From Metaruminococcus_A sp003150405 (lineage in GTDB: Bacteria > Bacillota > Clostridia > Oscillospirales > Ruminococcaceae): a stretch of DNA of 59,727 nucleotides. How positions within the stretch are numbered: position 1 is the first letter of the stretch; the number at the start of each line of letters is the position of its first letter. This document shows, one piece after another, positions 35,377-43,030 of this stretch. Below the pieces are notes generated by a model that worked only from the letters and a program-made list of their open reading frames with translations, ran no database searches and was not told where the DNA came from. The position numbers were made by a program, and so were the translations under genes. The stretch spans positions 1 through 59,727 of the forward strand of contig CABUBB010000011.1 in assembly GCA_902489745.1 (NCBI GenBank). Direction: 5' to 3'.

Positions 35377-35434
35377 ACCGATATGCAATAAAAAGGCCGA
35401 TGGCATGCCATCGGCCTTTTTATTGCATATCGGT
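35377..35434. repeat. 58-bp perfect palindrome
   Basis: Every base from 35377 to 35405 is the complement of 35434 to 35406, with no spacer. The centre GGCCGATGGCATGCCATCGGCC flanked by AAAAA and TTTTT (shown in parts: GGCCGATGGCA on the left) looks like a bidirectional terminator, but the symmetry extends a further nine bases outward (ATATGCAAT). Confidence 0.9.
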
Positions 35435-35526
35435 TCAACAGCCGTCTGTATTCCGCAAAATAGCACCTCCCAAACACATGTTGGGAAACCGCGTTGAAAT
35501 GCAGACTGCTCGTTTTTGCCCCAAGC

Positions 35527-36083
35527 TCAGCCGCAGAGGCAAGGCCAAAGGTTTTCCCTTGATGCCGCAATCCGCTGAAACGCCGCATTGACCGTTTTAT
35601 AATGGTCCGCTCCCTCCGGGTAATCCTGGAGAAAGCCACCCAGCACCACCGGCGTATGGTACATCGCCAAATCCCGTTCCGGCGCGTAAAACAGGTTCCA
35701 AACCGTGTAAGCCCCAGTGTCCGCAGCCGGTCGCTGTCGCTTTCTCCCTGGTGTCACAGTACGCCACACAAACGGCTGGTACGCAAAGCAAGTTTTGTCT
35801 GTATAACCGCATGAACGTAGTGGATCTCTCCCGGTTGTCATTCCTCTATGTCGGCGCTGCCGACCGCACAGGAAATCAACCCGGCCTCACCTTTAAACGC
35901 CCTAACGTATTTCCTCAGCAAAGCTCGCTGCAAGTCCAAAGCCCACAAAGGGCTGTCCCAGTGGATTGACTGCCAGTGCCCGTTTCGGAGCATAAAAATA
36001 CGCGTATCGCAAATGGGAGGCACCTCGGAAATCTTACCTCTTCCAACCCTATTGGACCGGCCCATCAGCAAAAAAGCATCCAT
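35527..36083 (-). pseudogene. Decayed SGNH / sialate O-acetylesterase-like (SASA) gene
   Basis: The minus strand from ATG 36083 opens MDAFLLMGRSNRVGRGKISE, then PPICDTRIFMLRNGHWQ and GLISCAVGSADIEE, the start of SASA-type carbohydrate esterases. The catalytic serine lies in GRSN where the family has GQSN. Further on, LCGVL-stop-HQGESDS preserves the family block GxLWHQGESDS but with the Trp codon changed to TGA. The end (DLAMYHTPVVLGGFLQDYP to 35527) is in another frame. At least one nonsense change and frameshifts make it a pseudogene. It may once have removed acetyl groups from host glycans or xylan. Confidence 0.78.
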
Positions 36084-36096
36084 ATCCCAATTTCCC

Positions 36097-36597
36097 TCAG
36101 AAGGGCAGCCAGACAAACGCCGGGATTCCCAGCGCAAGGCTAATTACTGCCGCCGCAAGGACATCCCGCGGGAAATGCACCCCCGCAATGGGGCGCAGCA
36201 CCGCAAGAAGCAGGGCAATAAGCCCAGCCGCAATTCCTGCGGGCGGACAGATATACCAAAACGCCACCGCCAGAATCACCGCTGAAGCCACATGCCGGCT
36301 CGGAAAGGACTCGCCCTTTTTTTCTTTGTGTACCAATGGTTCGATCTCCAATACCTCATAGGGCCGCCTGGCATTAATCACTTTGCGCAGCACCGTCACC
36401 AATACAAAAACCGCTGCCGGAATCCACAGCACCTTCCAAAAGCGAATATCCCGACTGAGCGCCAATACCAACAGCAAAACCGGGTAGCCAGCATACAAAA
36501 GCAATGGCAAAAGCCGGCAGCCGCCCCGCAGCATTCGGAGCCAGCCGGGGTGCGCGTAAAACCAGTCTGCGCATTTGTTATAGCCCGCTGTTGTCAT
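36097..36597 (-). CDS. PAP2-family membrane phosphatase
   Basis: A 166-residue membrane protein with about five helices and the three-part lipid-phosphate phosphatase signature: KVINARRPYE, then FPSRHVAS, then RPIAGVHFPRDV. Candidates for substrate are undecaprenyl pyrophosphate or phosphatidylglycerol phosphate. ATG 36597. It precedes the dead esterase gene by 13 bases on the same strand. Confidence 0.9.
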   Translation of the reverse strand: MTTAGYNKCADWFYAHPGWLRMLRGGCRLLPLLLYAGYPVLLLVLALSRDIRFWKVLWIPAAVFVLVTVLRKVINARRPYEVLEIEPLVHKEKKGESFPSRHVASAVILAVAFWYICPPAGIAAGLIALLLAVLRPIAGVHFPRDVLAAAVISLALGIPAFVWLPF

Positions 36598-36787
36598 CGT
36601 TCTCCCCCTTACTCGTCAGCAAATTACACGCTGGATTCTGACATTTGTTCCAACACTCATTTCATACGCCGTACCGTCCTGCACTGGCTTTTCGACAGCC
36701 TCCAAAAACACCGCTGCCCAAGCACGGTCCGTTTTTCCCCTAACAAGGCTGGCTTCTTTGTCATCCAACAGACCAAAAATTATGAAA

Positions 36788-37429
36788 TCAATCCTTCTGC
36801 TCCCTTGTCACTGGAAGGCGCAATACCGTTTTCAACCGCTCCGGAACCGTCCGGCGGGGATCGGAGAGGTAAATTTCATGGTGTTTGCGCACGGCTCCCG
36901 TTTCGTCGCGCAAACCGTTTGCCGCCATATAATCCCGAAGCTGCATGATAGAGCGTTCTTCCGCATCATAAGGACCAAGGTGCATCATCTGCACACACAG
37001 CCCTTCGGTAAAAGCAGTAAGCCGTACGCCGTCAAGAGCCACCTCCGGTTTTTTGCGGCTGCATTCCTCCAGCGCCCATTCAAACACTTCCGGCGTTACA
37101 AATTCCGGTTGACAGATCATCGAGATCCAGCGCCATTCTTCCCGCGGGCGCTGAAAATCCAGCGCACCGCCGTCACACCACCACAAACTCTCCAATGGCG
37201 GAACGACATATTCAAAATAGCCCTCCGGCTGCATGCCGGACATTTTGCTCATCTTAATCGTAAAGGTCAGCGCATACAGCGCCTGTACCGTTTTTTGATA
37301 AGCCGCGTCTGCCGGCGCGCCGGACCCCTCCGCTAAAAGGAAATTCATCGGCGGCATATCCACCAGTCCCGGCGACGCCTTTGGCTGATAAAATTCCCGG
37401 TATTTCTTTTTGTAATCCAGTTTATCCAA
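36788..37429 (-). CDS. GyrI-like small-molecule-binding protein
   Basis: A 213-residue soluble protein of the stand-alone GyrI-like family. It opens LDYKKKYREFYQPKASP and MPPMNFLLAEGSG, and has YFEYVVPPLESLWWCDGG, RWISMICQPEFVTPEVFEWA and a closing HHEIYLSDPRRTVPERLKTV, which is the most conserved family block. Members may hydrolyse or sequester cyclopropanoid and other toxic compounds. It follows the DsbA-like gene by about 48 bases. Confidence 0.87.
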   Translation of the reverse strand: MDKLDYKKKYREFYQPKASPGLVDMPPMNFLLAEGSGAPADAAYQKTVQALYALTFTIKMSKMSGMQPEGYFEYVVPPLESLWWCDGGALDFQRPREEWRWISMICQPEFVTPEVFEWALEECSRKKPEVALDGVRLTAFTEGLCVQMMHLGPYDAEERSIMQLRDYMAANGLRDETGAVRKHHEIYLSDPRRTVPERLKTVLRLPVTREQKD

Positions 37430-37477
37430 CTGCTTCTCCTTCTAAACGCCGCTCCCAGCTATTGACAGCGGCTTATT

Positions 37478-37978
37478 TTATGCTTGTGCGGATAAAAACC
37501 GTTCCAACTCCTCTTTGGTGACCATCACACCATCCCGTGAGCCAATGGAACGCCCGCCGCTCGTATAACTTGGTACCGCGTCAAACCCTTTGTCTCCCCA
37601 CGCATCACGGTTGCCAGCCAAAACCTTTTGTGCATAGCGCCCCTCTTGCAGCGCCGTACAGAAAGAAATTTCATCTATACCCGCTTCAGCGGCACAAGCT
37701 TTCAGCACCATAAAATCCGAAATATCCTGGCTCGCTTCAAACATCGCGCGATAGACCGCCGCGTGGTACCGGAGCAGGTCTCCGCCCTTCTCCTCTACAA
37801 AGTACATCCCTTCAATCGCCTTATCGCTGTGGATAGCAGCCGGTTCCGGCCGTGGGTGCGCCTCGCATGGCTTCCACGCAACCTCCACCTCTGGATGCCG
37901 CTTCAGCAGTTCCAGTAAATTTTGATGCCCTCGGTAACAGTACGGGCAAGCATAATCAAAGTAAACGTCCAGTTTCAT
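37478..37978 (-). CDS. DsbA-family thioredoxin-fold oxidoreductase (FrnE/HCCA type)
   Basis: A 166-residue cytoplasmic protein (no signal peptide) that starts KLDVYFDYACPYCYRGHQN with the redox motif CPYC at about residues 12-15. An all-helical insert follows (SDKAIEGMYFVEEKGGDLLRY), and the thioredoxin fold closes with the cis-proline region FDAVPSYTSGGR. Members of this branch are 2-hydroxychromene isomerase-like or FrnE-like. Probably first gene of a transcript with the GyrI-like gene. Confidence 0.87.
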   Translation of the reverse strand: MKLDVYFDYACPYCYRGHQNLLELLKRHPEVEVAWKPCEAHPRPEPAAIHSDKAIEGMYFVEEKGGDLLRYHAAVYRAMFEASQDISDFMVLKACAAEAGIDEISFCTALQEGRYAQKVLAGNRDAWGDKGFDAVPSYTSGGRSIGSRDGVMVTKEELERFLSAQA

Positions 37979-38416
37979 ATTTCAAACCTCCTATTTTCTT
38001 ATCTTATCACGCGGTTCCGGGACAATCAACCAAAACCAATAGCAGCACCCTCGGTGTGCCATCCAAAAAGGGAAAACTTCTATCTGGAAAAACATTTTAC
38101 GAACGCGGTGCCTAATCCTCATAGCATGGTAAGAAATCAATCTCGTGGACTTAAAAATTGGCAAAGCGCAGCAACAGTCTTTGCAGATGTACCATTTATT
38201 CTGAAGCAAACTTGGTCATTTTTTCAAAAAATTTTTTATACTATTTTTAAATTGCCGGCACTCATTTTCCACCATTTAACTCCATTTATTAAAAAGCCTG
38301 CCGCTCCTGTGTTTTTTATCGTTTTAATTGTCCATTATTTTAATCGGAATTCTTATTTTTATCACCAAAATAGGTAAAACGATGTAAGATAATCTGGAAT
38401 TTTTTTACTTTTTTGG

Positions 38417-38445
38417 TTGACAATCACAAGGAAACATGCTATTTT
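38417..38445 (+). promoter_or_regulatory. Promoter of the c-di-GMP riboswitch transcript
   Basis: TTGACA, 17-bp spacer, TATTTT; predicted start near 38452, just where the riboswitch begins. The 430 bases between the DsbA-like start and here are AT-rich and hold no gene that I can support. Confidence 0.82.
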
Positions 38446-38451
38446 AATAGC

Positions 38452-38540
38452 GATTTAAATATTTAGCAAAACCGATGAAAATCGGCGACGCAAAGCTATA
38501 GGGTCTTCGTTCTTTGAAATGACAGCCAGTTGCAACATGA
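38452..38540 (+). ncRNA. c-di-GMP-I riboswitch (GEMM)
   Basis: The aptamer signatures are all present in order: AGCAAAACCGATGAAAATCGG with the GAAA tetraloop helix (38465-38485), the invariant GACGCAAAGC (38487-38496), AGGGTCT, and ATGACAGCCAGTTGC (38519-38533), the conserved tetraloop-receptor and closing segment of GEMM RNAs. Two terminators follow. It senses bis-(3'-5')-cyclic di-GMP and should control read-through to the gene at 38646. Confidence 0.92.
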
Positions 38541-38544
38541 AGCA

Positions 38545-38570
38545 ACACTGACTTTAGGCAGTGTCTTTTT
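38545..38570 (+). terminator. Riboswitch expression-platform terminator
   Basis: ACACTG and CAGTGT around ACTTTAGG, followed by CTTTTT. The upstream hairpin GTTGC (38529-38533) / GCAAC (38542-38546) shares bases with both the aptamer end and this stem, offering mutually exclusive folding. Confidence 0.8.
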
Positions 38571-38585
38571 GTTATGTCCTGTCAG

Positions 38586-38614
38586 CCTGCAAGCTTTACG
38601 CCTGCAGGTTTTTT
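38586..38614 (+). terminator. Second terminator in the riboswitch leader
   Basis: CCTGCAAGC pairs with GCCTGCAGG (one mismatch) and TTTTTT follows. It makes a tandem terminator between the riboswitch and the first gene. Confidence 0.75.
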
Positions 38615-38645
38615 ATTCACAAAAACGAAGAGATTAGGTGCAATC

Positions 38646-38927
38646 ATGAACTATGAAACGACAACGGGGACCTGTTTTTTGGACGGCAAGACATTTCAAA
38701 GCTATGGCATACGATGCGGAACTTTTTTAATGGAACATATTTCATCCAACCGTTTATTGGTAGAACAGCTTGTTTTCCTGTGCAATCAGGAGAAACTAGA
38801 GCTGATTCATCTGCCGGGGATAGTCGATGATTTTCTGGCAGACCCTCAGGCTTACTTGTCTTTATCCTCCAACCAGTCCAGCTTTACCGCGGAAGGCTGG
38901 TTGTTATACGCTCCAATCACGAAATAA
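38646..38927 (+). CDS. Small DUF6514-like protein under riboswitch control
   Basis: A 93-residue soluble protein, ATG 38646 after TTAGGTG. Features: SYGIRCG in the first third, HISSNRLLVEQLVFLCNQ in the middle and LIHLPGIVDDFLAD towards the end, the 'HLxDVVEDFL' type ending seen in the DUF6514 family of Clostridia, which has no known function. It is the first gene after the c-di-GMP riboswitch and the only one clearly on that transcript. Confidence 0.6.
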   Translation: MNYETTTGTCFLDGKTFQSYGIRCGTFLMEHISSNRLLVEQLVFLCNQEKLELIHLPGIVDDFLADPQAYLSLSSNQSSFTAEGWLLYAPITK

Positions 38928-39276
38928 CGAGAAATAACGACTAACGGAACAGCCGCACGGCAATATTTTCATTCTTCTGCAAACACATGAGTTTCCTTTT
39001 TATTCACAACATCACAGAGCTCTTTGCTGCGCCTTATGTCAACTTGCTGCAGCCCCATTTACCGTGTATTTATATTTGTCCGCTCCGGATGCTTCAGCAA
39101 AGCACTCTGCGCTTCGCAAGAGTCACCCATATTGATTTGGTGCGCACCAACCTATTCAGATTGCATTTTCCCTTCCATACGACTATACTGAAACTAACAG
39201 AAATAAAGGGCGTTCAAAGAAAACTATTACGGCAACCGTATGATTCCTTTATAAATGAGAAGTGGATACATATTTT
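38928..39276. other. Intergenic region with a shared promoter module
   Basis: About 350 bases without a convincing gene; frames lack ribosome sites. From about 39137 it holds a promoter segment that recurs at 42938-43010. Confidence 0.6.
39161..39189 (+). promoter_or_regulatory. Promoter copy 1 of the repeated TTGCAT-TATACT module
   Basis: TTGCAT, 17 bases, TATACT, followed by the WG-repeat lipoprotein gene. About 70 bases around it (from GGTGCGCACCAAC to GAAACTAACAGAAA) are nearly identical to those before the lipoprotein gene at 43031, with the same spacing. Confidence 0.75.
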
Positions 39277-40725
39277 ATGAAACGGATTAGTAAAACAACC
39301 GGCATAGCTTTATTTTCGATTGTACTGCTGTTTTCCAATGGGTGTATCTCGAATCAAGAGATTCCGCGGCAGACAGACAATTATAAAACTATAATCGATT
39401 TCCAGTATGATTCAATAACGATTAGTCCAAAGGAAAACTTTATTGTTGTAGAACAAGATGGCCGCTTTGGCGCCTATGTAAAGGCAAATGAAACATGGGA
39501 GCTGAAAATACCTGTTCAATATGCAATGATATTTTGCCGTCCATCAGAGGATCGAGTCCTTGCAGCCTATCTCGACGATTCCCACATCGATTTGTATCGT
39601 CCGGATGGAAGCCGACTTCTTGACCAAACAATACGCAGCGTTTTGCTCAAAGAAAACGGCGGCGGAATGATGGTCTCGGTTGACAATATACATGTGGGGT
39701 ATCTGTCTTGGACAGGAGAATGGATATTAGAGCCCCAGTACACCAAAAGCATTCTGCCTATGGATGACGGAAGCTATTTGGTAAATACCGAAAGCAAAAC
39801 TTCGGGAGACTGGATTGATGAGGAAGGAATCAGCCTGCTTCCAGCGGATAAAAACATTACAGGCGTATTAGAGAGTTCTGCCCTTCCCTGCATTGGTGTT
39901 CGGGTAGAAGACAACGGCACATACTATGGCGTGATTGGTACTGATGGGAAATATATTTTGTCCCCCGTCTATTCAGATGTTTTTTTAAAAAAAGACAGCA
40001 CCGGGGAACTGTACCTTATCCCTTATGAAAAGCTCTCTAATACAGCATACATTTACCGTCCCAATGGAGAAAAAGTATTTAAGGAGGGGTATCCTTATAT
40101 TACTCCGGTTGGTGAGGCATTATTTGGAGTAGTCAATGAAAAGGGCGAATTTGTAATTCCGCCTATCCATGATTTTGTAGTATCAAACGGCCAGTTTATT
40201 ATAGTGGAAGATACAGGAGAGCTTGTCGCCCAAAGAAAACAAGCGGATGCCTATTGGATTTATGACATGGCCGGCAGACAAGTATCCGATATAGCATACG
40301 ATAAGGTTTCCGTATTGGAAGCAGCGCCGCTTTTAGCTGCTGTTACCAAAGACCAAAAAACAGGTTTTTTATCAGCCGACTCCAGCGTTTCCATTCCCAT
40401 GCTTTATGAAGACTACTGTTTCGATTACTCGGAGGATAAAAACACTTTACTGGTGAAAAAAGGCGGCAAATGGGGTGGGGTTAATCTCCAGAATAAGGTT
40501 ATTGTGGATTTTTTGTATTCTGAGGCAACCTATTGTGGAAACAATTCAATTTATGCGGTCAGAGACGGCAAATGCGGGATAATTGCGCTTGACGGAGAGA
40601 CCGAGCTACCATTTGTATTTGAGCCGCCTGGTTCCGGCGAAGAACTGGTAGCAAGCGAGCATATGGCCGTTGTATGGAAAAACGGCAAATGCGGCTGCGT
40701 GGAGATAGTAAAACGGGAGCTGTAA
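39277..40725 (+). CDS. WG-repeat lipoprotein
   Basis: A 482-residue surface lipoprotein, start ATG 39277. The signal peptide (MKRISKTTGIALFSIVLL) ends in the lipobox LFSNGC. The mature part is built of WG/KWG-type beta repeats: DGRFGAYVK, NGKCGCVEI, GGKWGGVNLQNKVIVDFLY and DGKCGIIALDGETELPFVFE are the clearest, and NEKGEFVIPPIHDF the central one. Such repeats form beta-propeller-like scaffolds of unknown binding specificity. It has its own promoter, 88 bases upstream. Confidence 0.85.
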   Translation: MKRISKTTGIALFSIVLLFSNGCISNQEIPRQTDNYKTIIDFQYDSITISPKENFIVVEQDGRFGAYVKANETWELKIPVQYAMIFCRPSEDRVLAAYLDDSHIDLYRPDGSRLLDQTIRSVLLKENGGGMMVSVDNIHVGYLSWTGEWILEPQYTKSILPMDDGSYLVNTESKTSGDWIDEEGISLLPADKNITGVLESSALPCIGVRVEDNGTYYGVIGTDGKYILSPVYSDVFLKKDSTGELYLIPYEKLSNTAYIYRPNGEKVFKEGYPYITPVGEALFGVVNEKGEFVIPPIHDFVVSNGQFIIVEDTGELVAQRKQADAYWIYDMAGRQVSDIAYDKVSVLEAAPLLAAVTKDQKTGFLSADSSVSIPMLYEDYCFDYSEDKNTLLVKKGGKWGGVNLQNKVIVDFLYSEATYCGNNSIYAVRDGKCGIIALDGETELPFVFEPPGSGEELVASEHMAVVWKNGKCGCVEIVKREL

Positions 40726-40752
40726 CAGCTTTTGCGTCCGTTTGTAAATTCG

Positions 40753-40833
40753 TTGACTCTAGGTATGATGGTATACGCCGGAAATGCAAGATTCAGTGTC
40801 ATTCCATACGTGGAAGAACTGGAAGAGCAATAG
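40753..40833 (+). pseudogene. 26-residue C-terminal relic of the duplicated lipoprotein
   Basis: LTLGMMVYAGNARFSVIPYV, followed by EELEEQ and a stop, matches the C-terminal ends of the intact copies at 41896 and 42833. It has no start and begins 27 bases after the WG gene stop. With its following terminator it marks a third, mostly deleted unit of the tandem array. Confidence 0.85.
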
Positions 40834-40863
40834 AAAAAAGAGGCTCAAATGAGCCTCTTTTTT
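40834..40863 (+). terminator. Terminator copy 1 of the lipoprotein repeat
   Basis: AAAAAAGAGGCTC / GAGCCTCTTTTTT around AAAT; the same hairpin follows each copy of the lipoprotein. Confidence 0.9.
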
Positions 40864-40923
40864 CTATTCTGCGCTGGGACCATGCAGCATGGTGGCAATC
40901 ATTTTACAGGAGTGGTATAATAA
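40864..40923 (+). repeat. Promoter-module repeat, copy 1
   Basis: Nearly identical to 41927-41986: GCGCTGGGACCATGCAGCATGG, shown in part, through to GTGGTATAATAA. Both contain an extended -10 promoter TGGTATAAT without a clear -35. In this copy the module is interrupted right after GGTATAATAA by a 117-bp segment. Confidence 0.85.
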
Positions 40924-41040
40924 CCTCACGGACTGAGCGGAAATCGAAGATTTCCGAGTCCTGAGAGAACATTGTTCCATGCAAAACCGCGACAATGCAC
41001 GGTTTTGTTGTAGGCGCTTCGCGCAATCATGGTATAATAA
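40924..41040. mobile_element. 117-bp hairpin-rich insertion with 10-bp direct repeat
   Basis: Compared with the intact copy of the module, 117 extra bases lie between GGTATAATAA (40914-40923) and a second GGTATAATAA (41031-41040), as after an insertion with target duplication. The insert folds strongly: GGACT/AGTCC enclosing CGGAAATC/GATTTCCG, and CAAAACCG/CGGTTTTG. No terminal inverted repeats or coding frame are seen. A tandem-repeat or recombination origin is possible. Confidence 0.45.
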
Positions 41041-41101
41041 AGTTCCAAAAGGCAAGCCGTTACAGTTTATAGCCAATTTTTTATTCCCAGAGGTGAGCAA
41101 A

Positions 41102-41896
41102 TTGAAAAGACAAATTACGTTTGTTCTGGTATTTCTACTTTGTGTTCTTCCCTTGGCCGCTTGTGACAACAAGGAAAAAACGCAGGAAAGCAAAGAAAAT
41201 TTAACTTATGAAATCAATAAAAACATATTTGCAGACATAGGGCTTACGCTGGAACAGCTGCAGGAAAAATATGGGCCTTCGGTTCTGGAGGAAAGAAAAA
41301 GGGATTTCCGGTTTGATGTCGACAAATGTGTTGGAATAGAATCCTTTACAGCGGAAGAACTCCTGTCGAATTATGAGAATGGCATGACCCCGGAAGAGGT
41401 AGCGGAATTGTATGAAATGAAATTGCTTACAACAAGAATGTATTCTTATGAATTCGGCTCCCGTCGCAGCAGCGCCACGAAAGCATTTTTTACCGTTGAC
41501 GGATTGATTGTCACGCTTGGTTTGGAGCAGGAGAAAGGTGAGAAAATAGGATATGATACCAGCAATAACGGCGTTTTTACAGTAGACGAATTTAATATTG
41601 TTAGATATCAGAATTTGTATTTTAACCCCAAAGGGATTGACAGCCGTTACCAGGTGTTCGGCGAGGTCGCCATTGGCGTGCCGGAGGATGCAACAATCGA
41701 AGACTTTTTAAACGACCCATTAGCAGATGCGATTAAGGACGCCTGGCTCCCGGGTTTCTGGCGAATGAAACAGCCAAAATTTTTTGGTGACGAAGGAGAG
41801 GTGACTTCTGGGAAGTTGACGCCGGGTATGCGTATAGATGCTGGCACTGCGGAGTTCAGCGTCATCCCATACGTGGAAGAATTGGAACAGCAGTAG
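41102..41896 (+). CDS. Tandem-duplicated lipoprotein A
   Basis: A 264-residue lipoprotein starting at TTG 41102, seven bases after AGAGGTG; the same TTG arrangement occurs in copy B. Signal KRQITFVLVFLLCVLP with lipobox LAAC. The middle is diverged from copy B (INKNIFADIGLTLEQLQEKY versus LNEDLLSEIGMSREQLSGKY), while the C-terminal 80 residues (YFNPKGIDSRYQVFGEVAIG and on) are almost the same in both. No known domain recognised. The promoter is the extended -10 element at 41033-41038. Confidence 0.82.
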   Translation: MKRQITFVLVFLLCVLPLAACDNKEKTQESKENLTYEINKNIFADIGLTLEQLQEKYGPSVLEERKRDFRFDVDKCVGIESFTAEELLSNYENGMTPEEVAELYEMKLLTTRMYSYEFGSRRSSATKAFFTVDGLIVTLGLEQEKGEKIGYDTSNNGVFTVDEFNIVRYQNLYFNPKGIDSRYQVFGEVAIGVPEDATIEDFLNDPLADAIKDAWLPGFWRMKQPKFFGDEGEVTSGKLTPGMRIDAGTAEFSVIPYVEELEQQ

Positions 41897-41926
41897 AAAA
41901 AAGAGGCTCAAATGAGCCTCTTTTTT
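41897..41926 (+). terminator. Terminator copy 2 of the lipoprotein repeat
   Basis: Same hairpin as at 40834-40863, directly after the stop of lipoprotein A. Confidence 0.9.
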
Positions 41927-41986
41927 CTATTCTGCGCTGGGACCATGCAGCATGGTGGTAATCATTTTACAGGAGTGGTATAATAA
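41927..41986 (+). repeat. Promoter-module repeat, copy 2 (uninterrupted)
   Basis: Intact version of the module at 40864-40923, running into AACTCCAAAAGGCAAACCG and the ribosome site of lipoprotein B. It shows what the sequence looked like before the 117-bp insertion in copy 1. Confidence 0.85.
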
Positions 41987-42047
41987 AACTCCAAAAGGCA
42001 AACCGTTACAGCTTACAATCAATTTTCTGTTCCCAGAGGTGAGCGAG

Positions 42048-42833
42048 TTGAAAAGACAAATTGCGTTTGTTCTTGCATTGGTGCTTTGTATTCTTCCCTT
42101 GGCATCCTGTGAAAGCAGGAAAACAAAACGGGAAAGTTCAAGCAATGCGACGTATGAACTGAATGAAGACCTGCTTTCAGAAATTGGCATGAGCAGAGAA
42201 CAGTTGAGCGGCAAATATGGGCCACAGATAGGAAATGGTTATGGGGGGAGTGAGTATTATAAAGGATATGGATTTTATAAATTTGATGGAGACATTTGCA
42301 CTTCTATTGAGGGCTTTTATTGTGAAACCCTTTTCAAAAATGATATCGAAGGAGCCCAGCCAGAGGAAATTGCAGAACAGTATGGGATTAAGTACCTGCT
42401 GTCCAGAGGCGAAGTGGATATGGTTCAATCGTACTATCTGAAAGACAACAACATCATCAGCATCACCACCAAGCCTTCTGCTTTAGAAGATGTTCGCAGT
42501 ATCAATCAGCTGGCGACAATCGATCAATTTAATGTGATTGAATATCAGGATTTGTATTTTAACCCAAAAGGGATTGACAGCCGTTATCAGGTGTTCGGTG
42601 AGGTCGCCATTGGCGTGCCGGAGGACGCAACAATTGAAGATTTTTTAAACGACCCGCTGGCAGATGCAATCAGCGACGCCTGGCTTTCGAATTCCTGGGG
42701 AAACAAAAAGATAACATTTTTTGGCGATGAAGGAGAAGTGACTTCTGGGAAGTTGACTCCGGGTATGTGGATATACGCCGGAAATGCAAGATTCAGTGTC
42801 ATTCCATACGTGGAAGAATTGGGAAACGAATAG
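42048..42833 (+). CDS. Tandem-duplicated lipoprotein B
   Basis: A 261-residue paralogue of lipoprotein A with TTG start 42048 after AGAGGTGAG. Signal KRQIAFVLALVLCILP, lipobox LASC. The N-terminal region after the lipid cysteine has the same plan (a Lys/Glu/Ser linker, then a small helical domain with LSGKYGPQIG), and the C-terminal third (YFNPKGIDSRYQVFGEVAIG, then GDEGEVTSGKLTPGMW) is nearly identical to A, suggesting recent duplication or gene conversion. Function unknown; expected on the outer face of the membrane. Confidence 0.82.
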   Translation: MKRQIAFVLALVLCILPLASCESRKTKRESSSNATYELNEDLLSEIGMSREQLSGKYGPQIGNGYGGSEYYKGYGFYKFDGDICTSIEGFYCETLFKNDIEGAQPEEIAEQYGIKYLLSRGEVDMVQSYYLKDNNIISITTKPSALEDVRSINQLATIDQFNVIEYQDLYFNPKGIDSRYQVFGEVAIGVPEDATIEDFLNDPLADAISDAWLSNSWGNKKITFFGDEGEVTSGKLTPGMWIYAGNARFSVIPYVEELGNE

Positions 42834-42862
42834 AAAAAAGAGGCTCAAAAGAGCCTCTTTTT
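42834..42862 (+). terminator. Terminator copy 3 of the lipoprotein repeat
   Basis: AAAAAAGAGGCTC / GAGCCTCTTTTT, as after the other copies. Confidence 0.9.
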
Positions 42863-42967
42863 CATTCTGTGCTGGGCGGTTTATTCATGCAGCATGGTAT
42901 ACACATAGCAGGCAAGCGCTTCACAGCAGTCGCTTATACTGCTCTGGTACACACCAACATATTCAGG

Positions 42968-42996
42968 TTGCATTTTCCCTGTTATACGACTATACT
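42968..42996 (+). promoter_or_regulatory. Promoter copy 2 of the repeated TTGCAT-TATACT module
   Basis: TTGCAT, 17 bases, TATACT, matching the promoter before the WG-repeat gene; 34 bases before the ATG at 43031. Confidence 0.75.
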
Positions 42997-43030
42997 GAGA
43001 TTAATGAAAACAAGTAAGGAGGGCTTAAGA

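Noticed and set aside
38987..39280. 97-codon frame before the WG-repeat gene
   Set aside because: No ribosome site and it overlaps a clear promoter; no protein family resemblance.
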